Part shown: positions 31,026 through 42,666 of the stretch, in pieces
How the letters are laid out: each line of letters starts with the position of its first letter
Position numbering within the stretch: the stretch's first letter is position 1
NCBI GenBank assembly: GCA_016758965.1
Contig: JAEPRB010000065.1
Span: 114,610-178,609, forward strand
Direction of reading: 5' to 3'
Length of the DNA stretch: 64,000 nt
DNA from: Circinella minor
Taxonomy: Eukaryota > Mucoromycota > Mucoromycetes > Mucorales > Lichtheimiaceae
Notes under the pieces: model-generated
Seen by the model: only the letters and a program-made list of their open reading frames with translations
The model's database searches: none
What the model was told of the DNA's origin: nothing
Position numbers and translations under genes: made by a program

Positions 31026-33816
31026 AAGAAGAAATCATTTTCACGTAAATTTTTTTACACTCATTTCTACTCTCTTTTTTTTTGTGTGTGCGTGTGTTTA
31101 TCCCGTTGAAAGAAGTTCACACACTCACGTACATTTATCACATCCTCAATTGATTTATTACGAATTGATTTCGTGATATTAAAATACCCTTTTTATATCA
31201 TTTTACGTATCTGTTCTTATCTTTTTCTTCATCTTTTTTCATTCATCCAAGTCATATTCAAATCTCTCCCTTCCATGCAAAAAAACATAGTATATACATT
31301 TTTTCTTTTTCTTTCTCTCTCCAATATCATACTTTTTTTTTTATATTTTTATTAACAAGGTTCATATACCTGTATGACATATAGAAATCAATTATTTAAA
31401 TATTTTTATTTTTATTTCTACAAATGGTGTTGTTGGGAAGCTTATTTTATTTTTGGTAAAGATGGGTAGGATCGGTAATACTTTTCCCGATAGTTTGCAC
31501 TAATTTAATTCTATACGTTTTTTTTTTGTACTACTGTGTGTACGCCACAAAATGGCACTTATGACGTCAAATATCTGCTTAGCATAAAATGCAAGAATCT
31601 TATGGAAAAAAAAAGAGAAGGATACGAGTAAAAACAGATTGTTCAGTTTTAAAATTATGTCGGTAATTTCATTTATTATAACCATTCGTATTTCTCTTGG
31701 TTATTGGTATTTGTCAGTAGCGTAGTTTATTTCCCAAATGTTAAATGGCTTACCATTGGATTACATGCAAACCATATAAATTATTATACGAATTATTTGG
31801 TTGAACTAATACAAATTTGGCAAATTGTTCGGAACGAAAATAGATACTTATAGTATTTTATATAGTATTTTTACTTGATTCTTGGACCTATTCAAAAAAA
31901 AAAAAACTCCCAAAATTTACAGAGCTAGAAAAGGAGATGAGTCGGGAGTAATAATACGAAAATAAGATATAAATCGAACAATAGTAATGGATTTTGCACT
32001 AGTCTTGAACTTGAAGTACACATTTATTACTGTCTACAGAGATTAAAAGGTAAAAGGAAAATATATTTACAAAATGTTTGATAACAAGAACATTGTTCTT
32101 TTTTACGACAAAGATTTACAAAAAAAAAAAAATCTTAGCTATTAATAATATCGTCAACAAGAAGCATGATAAAAAAAAACCATAGTAGCAGGTTAGTAGT
32201 ATAGTTGCATAGCAACCTTTATTTAGCCTTTATTACTAGCTGTTCGCTATTTGTTCTTCATAATGTACAGGAATTAGTTGAAAGCTGCCAATTCGAAAGT
32301 GCACGAGCCAACAACTTCACCCGTCCCAAATAATGGCTCATCAAATCCAAAGCATCTGATAGAACGTCAAGGAATACATTGAAGTGAGTATATAAATTAG
32401 TGACCGATAATTACTTGATACGTATTGATGAATTCTCAAGCCTGAAAGAACGTAAATTTGAAAAGCAAGGTGAAAAATAAAACAATTGAAACACCTTCTT
32501 TATATGTAGATATTATTACAGGATTTTGCTTTCTACCACGCCCACGAGCAGAGATTATTCATCTACGATTTTTTTTTTGTTTCTCTTTAATGGATATATA
32601 CAAAAGTAAACAAAAAAATATTAGCAAAGTGAAATTTAAAAAAATAGCAGCAACACATGTTTGAGAGTTGGAACCATCAAAAAAGCTTGTAACACTCTCG
32701 TGCAATAACTTTTCAAATACATAAACAAAAACGTTACATATTTTTTATTATTGTTACAGTAGCTTTTCCATTAAACTTCTACTCTCCATGTATGAACATC
32801 TCTATCTATTTAACGTGAATAGCCGATTTAAATTCTTAAAACTTGGCTGGCAGCAATAGAACACAGATGTAAGCTTATATTATATAATTGGATTAAGCTG
32901 TACATGATAAAAAAAAGATGACAGTTTATATAATGTAGCATGGTCGTTTTAAATACCCTTGCTACAGTGGGATTGGCTTCTAGTGATATAGAAATAACAA
33001 CATTCATGATATATTGACAATGGAGCAGGTATTTAATTAATTAACTTTTATCAACAACAAAAAATGTATTTATGATGTATAATATACTGTAAATAGTTTG
33101 TATAGATGTATAAAGATAAATTATATCAACTATGTACAGCACAATTACATATTATATGATGAAGAGCAAAGAAGTATCTGAAAAAGTGGAGAAAGAAAAA
33201 AAAAGCCGGTTGATGCTATTCCCACCAATTTTTTGCTGATAGACTTTCACTTGATGACAAAAATAATTTGAATTTTTTTTTATTCTATGGACAAAAGAAT
33301 CAAGCGATTTCGTATAATAGGCTACAAGTTATTTATTTTTTACTGTTACTGTATTGTGGATTACTTTTGATTATGTAATAAAGAGACTTTTATTAAATCC
33401 TGAAGCTATCAAGCCATTTTTAGTTGCAAACTTGATTTTTAGTTGTATAATAGTAATAACAAACAAAATAATACAATTATGTCTTATGGTCACTAATATG
33501 TATATTGCAACGTAAAAGGATAAACTATTTAACACATATAGATTTGTGCACCCATAAAATAAACAACATGCTTTGTAGAATGAATGTCATAGGCTTATTT
33601 ATGATGTAAAATAGCGGGAATCATGTTGTATTTGTGTGACATGAAAAAAAGAACCTCGATTGTATTTTTCTATCATATATCTTATTATTATAATTAACTT
33701 TACATTTGCTCAAAAGCATTTATATGAAATTACAAATCATATAATTAAAAAATAATAATAAACAAAGATTTTAATTTAAACAACATTTGATTCAGTACAT
33801 CTTTTGATCATTTCCC

Positions 33817-33825
33817 ATCTGATAA
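33817..33825 (+). promoter_or_regulatory. GATA-factor site ATCTGATAA (1)
   Basis: Perfect match to ATCWGATAA, the site bound by fungal iron-responsive GATA repressors (SreA/Fep1/Urbs1 family), 160 bp before the ferric-reductase ATG. Confidence 0.55.
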
Positions 33826-33881
33826 GGAGTCAATGATGCGGGGAGAAAGTACTGGCGGTGCACATACCACAGAAAACAGAA

Positions 33882-33890
33882 ATCTGATAA
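33882..33890 (+). promoter_or_regulatory. GATA-factor site ATCTGATAA (2)
   Basis: Second perfect ATCWGATAA, 95 bp before the ATG, with a further AGATAA at 33905-33910. Two such sites in 75 bp upstream of an iron-uptake gene suggests direct iron control; binding is inference. Confidence 0.55.
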
Positions 33891-33984
33891 AAAGTTAGGA
33901 TCTCAGATAAAAATAAAAATTATTCTTTTTCTTCCTTGTAGTTCCCCTTTTTTTTTTAATATCTTTTTTTCTTCTTCTTTTATT

Positions 33985-36074
33985 ATGAAAATTCCTCATG
34001 ATCGATTTATAAAAACTAGTGATTTTAATAAAGCAGCTTATAGTTATGCATTATTTTGTTGGTCCTTATTTTTTGGATATTGTATCATATACCAAATCAA
34101 TCGTATCGTTTTATATCAAACTCGAAAACGACGGATACAAGACGCTAAGAAAGAAGACAATGACACCATCAATAACATGAACAACGGTATCAACAACAAC
34201 AACAACAACAACAACAACACAAAATATACTATACTATTTAATAACAAAAATAACGACAACAATAAGCTTACCCTGAAAAAATTTTACAACTCATACGTAC
34301 AAATACCATGGATCACAAAGTTAATACCAGTTAAACATGTTTTAGGAATTACTTTATTTTCCATCACCAATATCATTTTTTGTTTTTTTGCACCATTTGT
34401 TCTTGCGTCTTATGTTACATACTATGAAGTACCACAAATCGCTTTAATGGATAGAAGAATGGCATATATTGGTATGGTGAATTGGAGTTTTGTTGTTGTT
34501 CTTGGATTACGGAATAATATTGTAACAAAAATGTCAGGTATGACATTTGAAGCATTAATTCCATACCACAGATGGATTGCCAGAATTGGATTAGTGGAAT
34601 ATATTCCTCATATTATTTACCGTTTGTAAGTTTTTTTTTTTCTATACGTACCCAATCCTATGATTCTTTTTTCAACGAAAAAAAAAAAGATCGGATATGA
34701 GATTTGATTTTCTTATTTTATAAATAAAAATCAATTTTTTTTAGATGGTGGGCATATAATAAACATCACATTTGGTATGAATCAATGACATTAACATCAG
34801 AATATTTTACTGGTACTATTGCAACCTTGGGGTTCTTATTTATATTTGTCACAGCCTTTGAATACATCCGACGAAATCATTTTGAATTATTCTATTATAC
34901 ACACATTATTGGTTACATTATCGCTATGGTGGGTTCATTGACTCATGAGATTTCGTGCATTTATTATTTTACTCCGGCAATTATCTTGTGGGTTGCTGAC
35001 CGAATATACCGCTCATATCAATCTTGGTGCGTTCCATCCAGTTTAGAAAGTATTGAACCTGTTTCCAACAACATTATGCGTATACGATTTAAATATGATC
35101 GATTAAAATCATTAGCACCAGGTCAATATGTTTTTATGGCTTTTTCGCACAACAGAAATAATTCGATTCAATCGCACCAAAATGAAGAAGAAGACAGCAT
35201 AAACAAGTATCAAAATCATAATAAAAGTCATTATAATGAAAATAGATGGTGGTTTTTAAATTGGTATCCGATGACGGTGGCTCAAATTAACAAAAAGATA
35301 AAGTTGGATAAAAATACACTTTTGCCGCGGATATCTGGTTCCTCTGTTGAAACGTCTGCAACTGTATATATCAAGGCATTGGGGGATTTTACAAAAAGTT
35401 TATACGATGCATCAGCTTCAGGTCACATTAATCAATTTAAAGTGGATGGCCCTTACGGACCAAAGCTAGATACTTATCAAGATCATCATGTTATGGCTTG
35501 TTTCGCAACTGGTGTTGGTGTTACACCCGCTTTAGCGCTGATTCAAGATTGTATAAATCGACGATCGGTAGGAACATCGACAGTATTAACATCAACTGTC
35601 TATCTATTTTTAATTATTCGTTATGCTGGTACGTAAGGGACAAAATTATACTTTTTTCTTTCTTTCTTATTTGCGATTAAATCACAGTAATGAAATTGAC
35701 TATTCACTAAACACATTCTATGATATATATTAGATGAGCTTCAACCCTTTCAGGAAATTCTTGAATCTTGGTTATTACATGCATCGTCGTCGTCAGAAAT
35801 ACAGCAACAAGATCTTCCGTTGCATTTCAATCTCTCAGTTTTTGTAACGCGTGATACTTACGTACCAGAAGAACAAGAACGTCGCATGTCTGGGACAAAA
35901 TGGTCATGTGGATCAAGACCTGACATTACCCGATGTATGGATGGCATTGAAAAAGCAGAAAAAGGGAAGAAAGTATGGGTCCATACATGTGGATCAGATG
36001 AATTTATGCGCTCTGTTCTTAATGAAGCAGCACATAGAGAATGGGAAGCACATCATGAAACATTTGAATTTTAG
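33985..36074 (+). CDS. Ferric reductase-like transmembrane oxidoreductase (FRE/NOX family)
   Basis: Exons 33985-34625, 34745-35628 and 35734-36074 join in phase to 621 aa. Multiple membrane helices carry the four haem histidines in the expected pairs: YHRW (H195) with YIPH (H209), and FYYTH (H267) with SLTH (H281). The cytosolic half has an FAD-binding region, DGPYGPK (about 448), the NAD(P)H-binding TGVGVTP motif, and the terminal CGSDEFMRSV block. Such enzymes reduce extracellular Fe(III) with cytosolic NADPH. The canonical FAD motif HPF(S/T) appears as YPMT (388-391). An Asn-rich loop (about residues 62-90) and a hydrophilic insert in the FAD domain (about 350-380) are lineage-specific additions. 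The siderophore transporter lies downstream on the same strand; together they suggest an iron-acquisition locus. Confidence 0.92.
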
Positions 36075-37065
36075 AATTATACATATAATAGTGCTTAATC
36101 TTTTAATATTAGATAGATAATATAGTCAATATTATTATGTTTTTGCTATATTATAACCGAAATAATTTTTTTTTTCTTCAGTTATTTTAAGTACCAAGAA
36201 AAAATCAGACGAATTGACCATAAAGGTTTCATCTACTATAAAGACACACAACATTAAAATAATAATCTGTAAGAAAATTGTATACGTAGTAATTATATTT
36301 GACTTTGTTTATTTATGCTATTCGTCCAATTTATTTCCTTGCCTTCTTGAAGCACAAATTTCATTCAACTTCTTCTTTGAGACAGCTGATTCACTCACCG
36401 GCATATAATATAAATACATCCAGTAAAATAACTCATTATAGTTCATACACTCATTCATTTTCAATAAAAAAAAAATAAAGAATAAAAATTCATCGTCACC
36501 AATTACTTTTTTCTTAATAACAAAATACCAGATTATCCAGAATAGTCTATTCAAGATTATGTATACAAAGAAATACAAATTCGATCAGTTTCAGGCCCAT
36601 TTAAATAATCATGAGAACCTTTTAATAGAACAATAAAAAAAAATTAAAACAAGACACTACAGTTTTTCTAGTTCCATTGAGATAATAAATAACAGTACAC
36701 GGTGAACTGAATTAACCACAAACGAGATCATCGGAACTAAATCATCGAATACCAAGAATACCTAAAATTTATCGATCCAAGACATTACCCGTTCTTTTTT
36801 TTTCTTTCAAATGATTGTTTGTATGATTAAAGTATCATATATATAAAAAAAGAAGGATGAAGCTGTAGGTGTTGAAAGAAAAAAAGTCGAGGGATGTTAA
36901 TATCGCATAATCTTTTTGTGGTACATAAATGCAAAATTATAACACGAATCTTTTTTTTTTCTTTAGCTTTATCAAATAACTCAATCTTCACTATAATCTT
37001 ATAAGGAAAAGACAGCATATCGATACCATCTTTTTTCCCTGAATTTTTTAACGTACGTATTTATA

Positions 37066-37560
37066 TTATTTGTCATTATTTTGTTGAAGTTTTTCCGCCA
37101 CATTCAATGAACGTGAAGCTATAACTGCTCTGCTAAACCATTCAATGTTCTTGTCTTGTAATAAAGTACGTACATGATCCGATTTCTCTTTCTCGAACAT
37201 ATTCATCTCGTTTATTTCCTTGACTACTTCTTCAAAATCGTTTACTACTATTTTTACCATCCCAACCAGCGATTGTCAATGGTTATCATTGACACCGTTA
37301 CTACTAACTAGCGCTGGTGATACGATCGCTATTCTCAACAACTTTTAGTAAATTTTTATAATGACCTGCAAACTTCTTGAATATCTTTTCTGCCAACCGA
37401 AACTTAACCTTTCGATAAATGATACTTGCTATACTATTGAAGAGATTTTAAATATATCATTTAATGGTCTTATCCATTCCTTTGGAGAACTGCTTTGAGA
37501 GAGCAAAGAAAAAGAAAAAGAGAATTTAGATCTAGTTCCATTAATACATCTTGTCCATAA
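37066..37560 (-). pseudogene. Possible coiled-coil gene remnant
   Basis: Three successive minus-strand segments read like protein but in different frames: a Ser-rich stretch followed by PKEWIRPLNDIFK (about 37,480-37,440), then IIYRKVKFRLAEKIFKKFAG (about 37,425-37,365) and a frame beginning MVKIVVNDFEEVVKEIN (37,260-37,066). Amphipathic Lys/Glu/Leu character suggests a coiled coil. I do not recognise a family. It may be an eroded gene or a chance run; no clean splice chain was found. Confidence 0.25.
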
Positions 37561-38033
37561 AGTAAATTATAGTATAAAGTTTTATATCTGTTAATTATAT
37601 ATAATTGCCAGGACACTCGTCATCATGCTTATTATCAATAATACTACTGGCAACATTATTATTGCCATCAACTACATTATTATGATATCATATAAACATT
37701 AATCCATTCCTGATCGGCTAGTACAGGTGAGAAATTCATTCATTTTATTCAAAAAAAAACATAATACAGTACAGCATAGCATAGGAACATCAAAATATTA
37801 TTTATGTATTATTATTATTATAACTGTTATTAACAAAAAAAAAAGAATCCATCAGTCATTTCATTTCGAGCGAATTTCCAATCATGATCCCATATCATTT
37901 GAAATGTCTTTAATAAACAAAGGTTTGAGAAAATTTTTCAAGTTTCAAGAAGAGACCATTGTGTGCCTAGAGGCGCCCGATCAATTTATTTTAATAATTT
38001 TTATTTTCTCATATCGTCACCATTGTCCGCACA

Positions 38034-38050
38034 ATCTGATGATCTGATTA
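38034..38050 (+). promoter_or_regulatory. Tandem ATCTGAT half-sites
   Basis: ATCTGATGATCTGATTA: two GATA-like half-sites about 165 bp before the siderophore transporter ATG. Neither is a perfect ATCWGATAA; relation to the reductase promoter sites is speculative. Confidence 0.3.
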
Positions 38051-38209
38051 CTTTGACATTTGTGTTACCAAAATACAAATACCCGGGTTGTACACAAACG
38101 CTATTCTACCATATAAAAATCGAGTTGACAATAAAAGTAAGCTTGATTCTATTTTCTTAGCATCCTTTTCTTTTTCCCCTTCATTTCGGTCAATTCAAAT
38201 TATTGTATA

Positions 38210-41198
38210 ATGACAGCTTTGGAAAACAAAGAGCGTCAAGATTTATCTATTATAGATAATGAAAAACTTGATGTTGTCATTTCATCCAATCAAATACAAT
38301 CAGATCATGTAGAAGAAGAAGAAGATAATAGTATGCAACCAGGTGTTAAGAAGGTTGAATTGATTAAAAAAGTATGGACCAAGTTTGATATTTGGATTAT
38401 TTGTATTGGGTAATTACTATTAAATAGATATTATTGTAAAAAAAAAAAAAAAAAAACTCGATCGAAAACGTATAACAGACTATATTTTCTGATCTGTATA
38501 TATTAATAAGCATTGTATATTAATTGAAATAATATAATATTAAAAACAAAATACAAGACTGTTGTTTGTTTCATGGTCTTCTCATTGGGAAGGTTATATA
38601 TTACAAACTATCAATCCAAATGTAACAAGTTATTTTGGTGCCAATGCTATCATGGGTATTATGAATACTGTCACAAATATTTTACAATCCGTCTTATTCC
38701 CTACTTATTCCAAGTTGAGTGATATGATCGGTCGTGCTGAAATGTTTACTTGCTCAATTGCTCTCTATGCTGTTTCTTATATTATTATGGCTACCGCTCA
38801 AAATTATGAAACACTTGTGGTAATTTTTTTTCTTTTTCTCTCTGTTTTCTTTATTTTTTTTATTTTATTTTGTTATGAAATGCTTCAACAATTATATCAC
38901 CATTTTTTTTTTTAAAAAAAAAATAATAAGTCATAAACATTTTTAACTTATTTTCTTAATAGGGAGGTAAAGTAATTAATACTTTGGGTGATACTGGAAT
39001 CTTGATTCTTTGTCCTATCTTAATTGGAGGTATGTAATACAGTCTTATGAATTATTTTTCCCTCTCACTGTTTTTTTCTATAATTGTGATATCAATCCAC
39101 TTAAAAATAGTTACTGTTATTTCCAACAATCTAATCTTTTTTATTTTTAGATTTGACTTCTGTAAGAAAAAGAGGTTTTTATCATGGTTTGTTTCAGATT
39201 CCACATATTATCAACTTATATGCAACAGCCTATGTTGGAAATTACTTTTGGTATTCAGGCGGGTGGCGATGGGGGTAAATATTTTCATCTTTAACTATTT
39301 TCTATAAAAACATAAATAACATTATGAAATATAAATTGATAATTATTGAAATCAATAACATCTTCTACAATATCTGGGTTTTTTTTTTTTTAGATATGGA
39401 CATATCCCATTCCTTCTAATTGGTAGTACCATTCCATTATTAGTAGCTCTTTTTTATACTCAAAGAAAGTTCAAAGCCCAAGGATTATATGATAATTACA
39501 AAAAAGTTTACCGTGAGAGACAAGGAAATCGTACCCGATGGGAAACTTTCAAATGGTACTTGATTCAAATCGACATTGTTGGTTGTATTCTCTTTGTTGG
39601 AGGACTTGCTATGGTTCTTTTACCACTTGTATTGGCTAGAAAACAATTCGGTGGTTGGCATACGGCCAAGACAATTGGTACACTTGTTGCTGGTGTTGTT
39701 ACCTGGGTCTTGTTCATAATTTGGGAATGGAAGTTTGCTGAAAAGCCTTTTATTCCTCTTACCAAATGGCCAAATAATACCGCCATTTTGGGTGTTTGTG
39801 CCGTTTCTACTGTTACCATTATCTCTTCTACCAATTGGTTATATTTTAATACTTATCTTCAAGTTGCTCGTAAGATTACTCCTGGTCATGCAAGTATGTT
39901 AGGTCGTGGTTATAATACAGGTTATACTTTAATTCAATTCATTGTTGGGTTTTTAATGATGAAAACAGGGTAATTTAATTTTTTTTTTTTTTGTAATACT
40001 AGAATAATCTTTGAAAGAACTTTACTAAAAAAAACAATAATATGAATAATATAAACTATATAGAGTATGGAGACCGTACGTGTGGAGCGGTGTAGCAATG
40101 ATGATTCTCGGTAAATTTTTGACCTTTTATTTACATGGCTATTATAAAACTGTTAAAAAAAAAGGTACGATACATAGTACAACGAGGTATTCATTATTAT
40201 TTTTTAAATAGGTGTTGGCCTCATGATTCCTGCTCGAGAACCTGGTGCTTCAGAGGCATTTGTCGTTATTTCTCAAACTATTGCTGGTATTGGAAGGTAT
40301 GTAAAAAATAAATAAATTAAAAAACACAACGAAATATATAAATCAAAGACTTTTACTATCTTCAAGATATGACATATTATAACTCTTTTTATCTTTTTTT
40401 TACGTACTCTTTAATATTATAGCGGCATGATGGATATTCCGTTGACTGTAGCTGTACAAAGCTGTGTCCCTCATGATGGTAAGATATATGACACTATTCC
40501 ATTATTCAATTGAAAAATATTTTTTACAGAAAAAAAATAATAATACGAAAATTATAACTGAAATATTTCTATTATAATTCTATATAGATATAGCTATGGT
40601 TACTGCTTTATTCCAAGTTGGTGGTTCTGTTGCAGCCGCTATAGGTAGTACCATGGCAGGTAGTATTTGGACAAATGTGTAAGTTTAATTTTTAAAATGT
40701 TTATTTCCTCTATTACCAAATTTATACAAAAAAAATACTATTATTATAAAACAATAGAATTTATTTAACAAATTACTATATTCTCTTATTTATACGTATA
40801 CTTATAGCGTTCCTCAAAAACTTGCAAAATATGTTCCTGGTGAATATGATGCTACTAAAATCATGGGTTCAATTTCTGTTGCTCAAAATTTACCTGAAGA
40901 ACAATACCAAGGTGTTGTAAAAGCTTATGGTGAAGTCATTAAACTTTTATCCACTATTGCTGTATGTGTCGCAGTACTTACATTCTGTTTTACTGTTCGT
41001 ATGCAATCGTTTGGTTTATCCGATAGTCCTAAAAATCACGAAGAAATGGAAAAGAATAATAATAATAGTGATACCACTACGAATGACGATAATAAAAAAA
41101 GAGGAGAACAGTGTAAATTAGGTGATAGTTTTACAAATGAGAAGATTCAGGAAGAGGATATAATACAAGAAAAGATAAAAATTCCTGGCGGTAAATAG
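38210..41198 (+). CDS. Siderophore-iron MFS transporter (Sit1/MirB-like)
   Basis: Ten exons join in phase to 632 aa: 38210-38409, 38558-38819, 38963-39029, 39151-39274, 39394-39969, 40064-40110, 40212-40296, 40423-40478, 40588-40678 and 40808-41198. A hydrophilic N-terminus (about 55 aa) precedes about 14 membrane helices. Diagnostic blocks for the siderophore:H+ symporter branch are a SYFGANAIMGIMNTVTNI-type helix, FPTYSKLSDMIGRAE (the MFS loop 2-3 signature), SGGWRWGYG, and late IAGIGRSGMMDIPLTVAVQ and PHDDIAMVTALF segments, followed by the long last periplasmic-type loop with VPQKLAKYVPG. It takes up ferric-siderophore complexes at the plasma membrane. The charged Lys/Glu/Asn C-terminus is cytosolic. 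It follows the ferric reductase on the same strand, 2.1 kb away. Confidence 0.92.
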
Positions 41199-41231
41199 TC
41201 ATATCAATAACAAGTCAAAGGAACAAGTCGT

Positions 41232-41267
<36 letters not shown>

Positions 41268-41854
41268 AGATTATTTATTATTATTATTAAGAAGATTGAA
41301 ACATATTCGTGCTCAATCTTTTTTTTTTCTTTTTATTAATTTTTTAAGCATCTTTATACTGTTTTGTATAATTATTATTATTATTATTATTATTTTATTT
41401 ATGTATATTGTAATTTTGTTTATTTGTTTGTATATTTTAATAATAATAGAAAAGTACGTTTATTACATCATTTGTTTGATATATAAAAGTAGAATAATAT
41501 ATTACCTGTATACTATATATACGTTGAAGGTAATATAGCAGTTGTCACATCAAATAGTTAATGTTTATGATAGTTTGTCACTACAATTACTGGCTATATA
41601 TCAGCAAACAAGACATCTTACGAACTATACTCTATATTTATAATTATAAGAATAACCAAAAAAAAAAAAATGATCAATTTACTGCAATATTAATAAAACA
41701 GAAATAAACGTGTATGTCATCCTTTTAATTTTTTGTTAATACAGAATAAATAATTTAATGAAAAGTACGCTATGATAGTCTTTAATATAAAACATAGCTT
41801 TTATATATGATAATAATTATAAAAATAAATAAAGAAGCATTTAAATTATATAAA
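41199..41854. other. Convergent 3' region with A30 tract
   Basis: 656 bp between the stop codons of the transporter (plus) and beta-galactosidase (minus). Contains an uninterrupted run of 30 A at 41237-41266 and a TTA/TTG-rich stretch at about 41360-41400. No gene seen. Confidence 0.7.
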
Positions 41855-42633
41855 TTAGTGTTGAGTACGATCTTGATATGTTGGGGACTCAACAAGTTTT
41901 ACGTCAGGAATTCCAGATTCCAATATAGTGTAAGGTTCCAAAGTGATTTTACCAACTTGAGCTGCTTCATCAACAGCAACCACGGCAATAGCCAATGTAT
42001 TTTCACCCTTGGTATTAAGAATGCCATTAGGAAGATAATATTGGGTTTGTGGACCCAAGTCATTAGCATATCGACCTAATTGCCAACCATTAACAAAAAC
42101 AAGAGAACGGTATCGGGTCTTGGTATCATCATCAAATTTAAGACTCATGGGAGCATCATAACCTTCAGGAATATTTACTTCAAAAGTAGTTCGGTACCAT
42201 GAGACACCAGTACGATTTTTGGTTTCAGGAATTGAAGCATCTTCCCATTTGTCATCAGGGAAACCAGGCAAGTGCCAACCGTTACGTTCACCATAAAGAC
42301 CCCCTTCATTATATGGACCACGAACTGGATCAACTAAATCTTCACCTCCAAGATTACCTATTATTGTTAATTCATACATCAAAAAAAAATTAATTAATTA
42401 ATATTGATTGAAAGTTGTGTAAGAACATGAAAAATAGTGGTTATTAGTTGTTTAAGATACTGTAAATGCTGTGTAGTTGATTTAATATAAACAAAAAAAC
42501 CAAAGTATTATTATTGTTATATATTAGTTACCTTGAATTTTCCAGTCAATTGCCCAAATGGTTTGATTTTTGACACCTAAAAGTTCGGATTTAGTGAAAC
42601 CTCTTGCTTGTTTATCTATACAAAAAAAAAGGA

Positions 42634-42666
<33 letters not shown>

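Larger units (their letters stand above)
31026..33984. other. 3-kb intergenic region, no gene seen
   Basis: 3' region of the Sip5 gene and promoter of the ferric reductase. Only short A/T-rich frames. The last 170 bp contain GATA-type sites listed separately. Confidence 0.55.
36075..38209. other. Intergenic region between iron genes, with a possible gene remnant
   Basis: 2.1 kb. The minus strand between about 37,560 and 37,066 holds protein-like but broken reading (separate entry). Near 38034-38050 two ATCTGAT half-sites occur in tandem, about 165 bp before the transporter ATG; both lack the final AA/A of the full GATA site. Confidence 0.5.
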
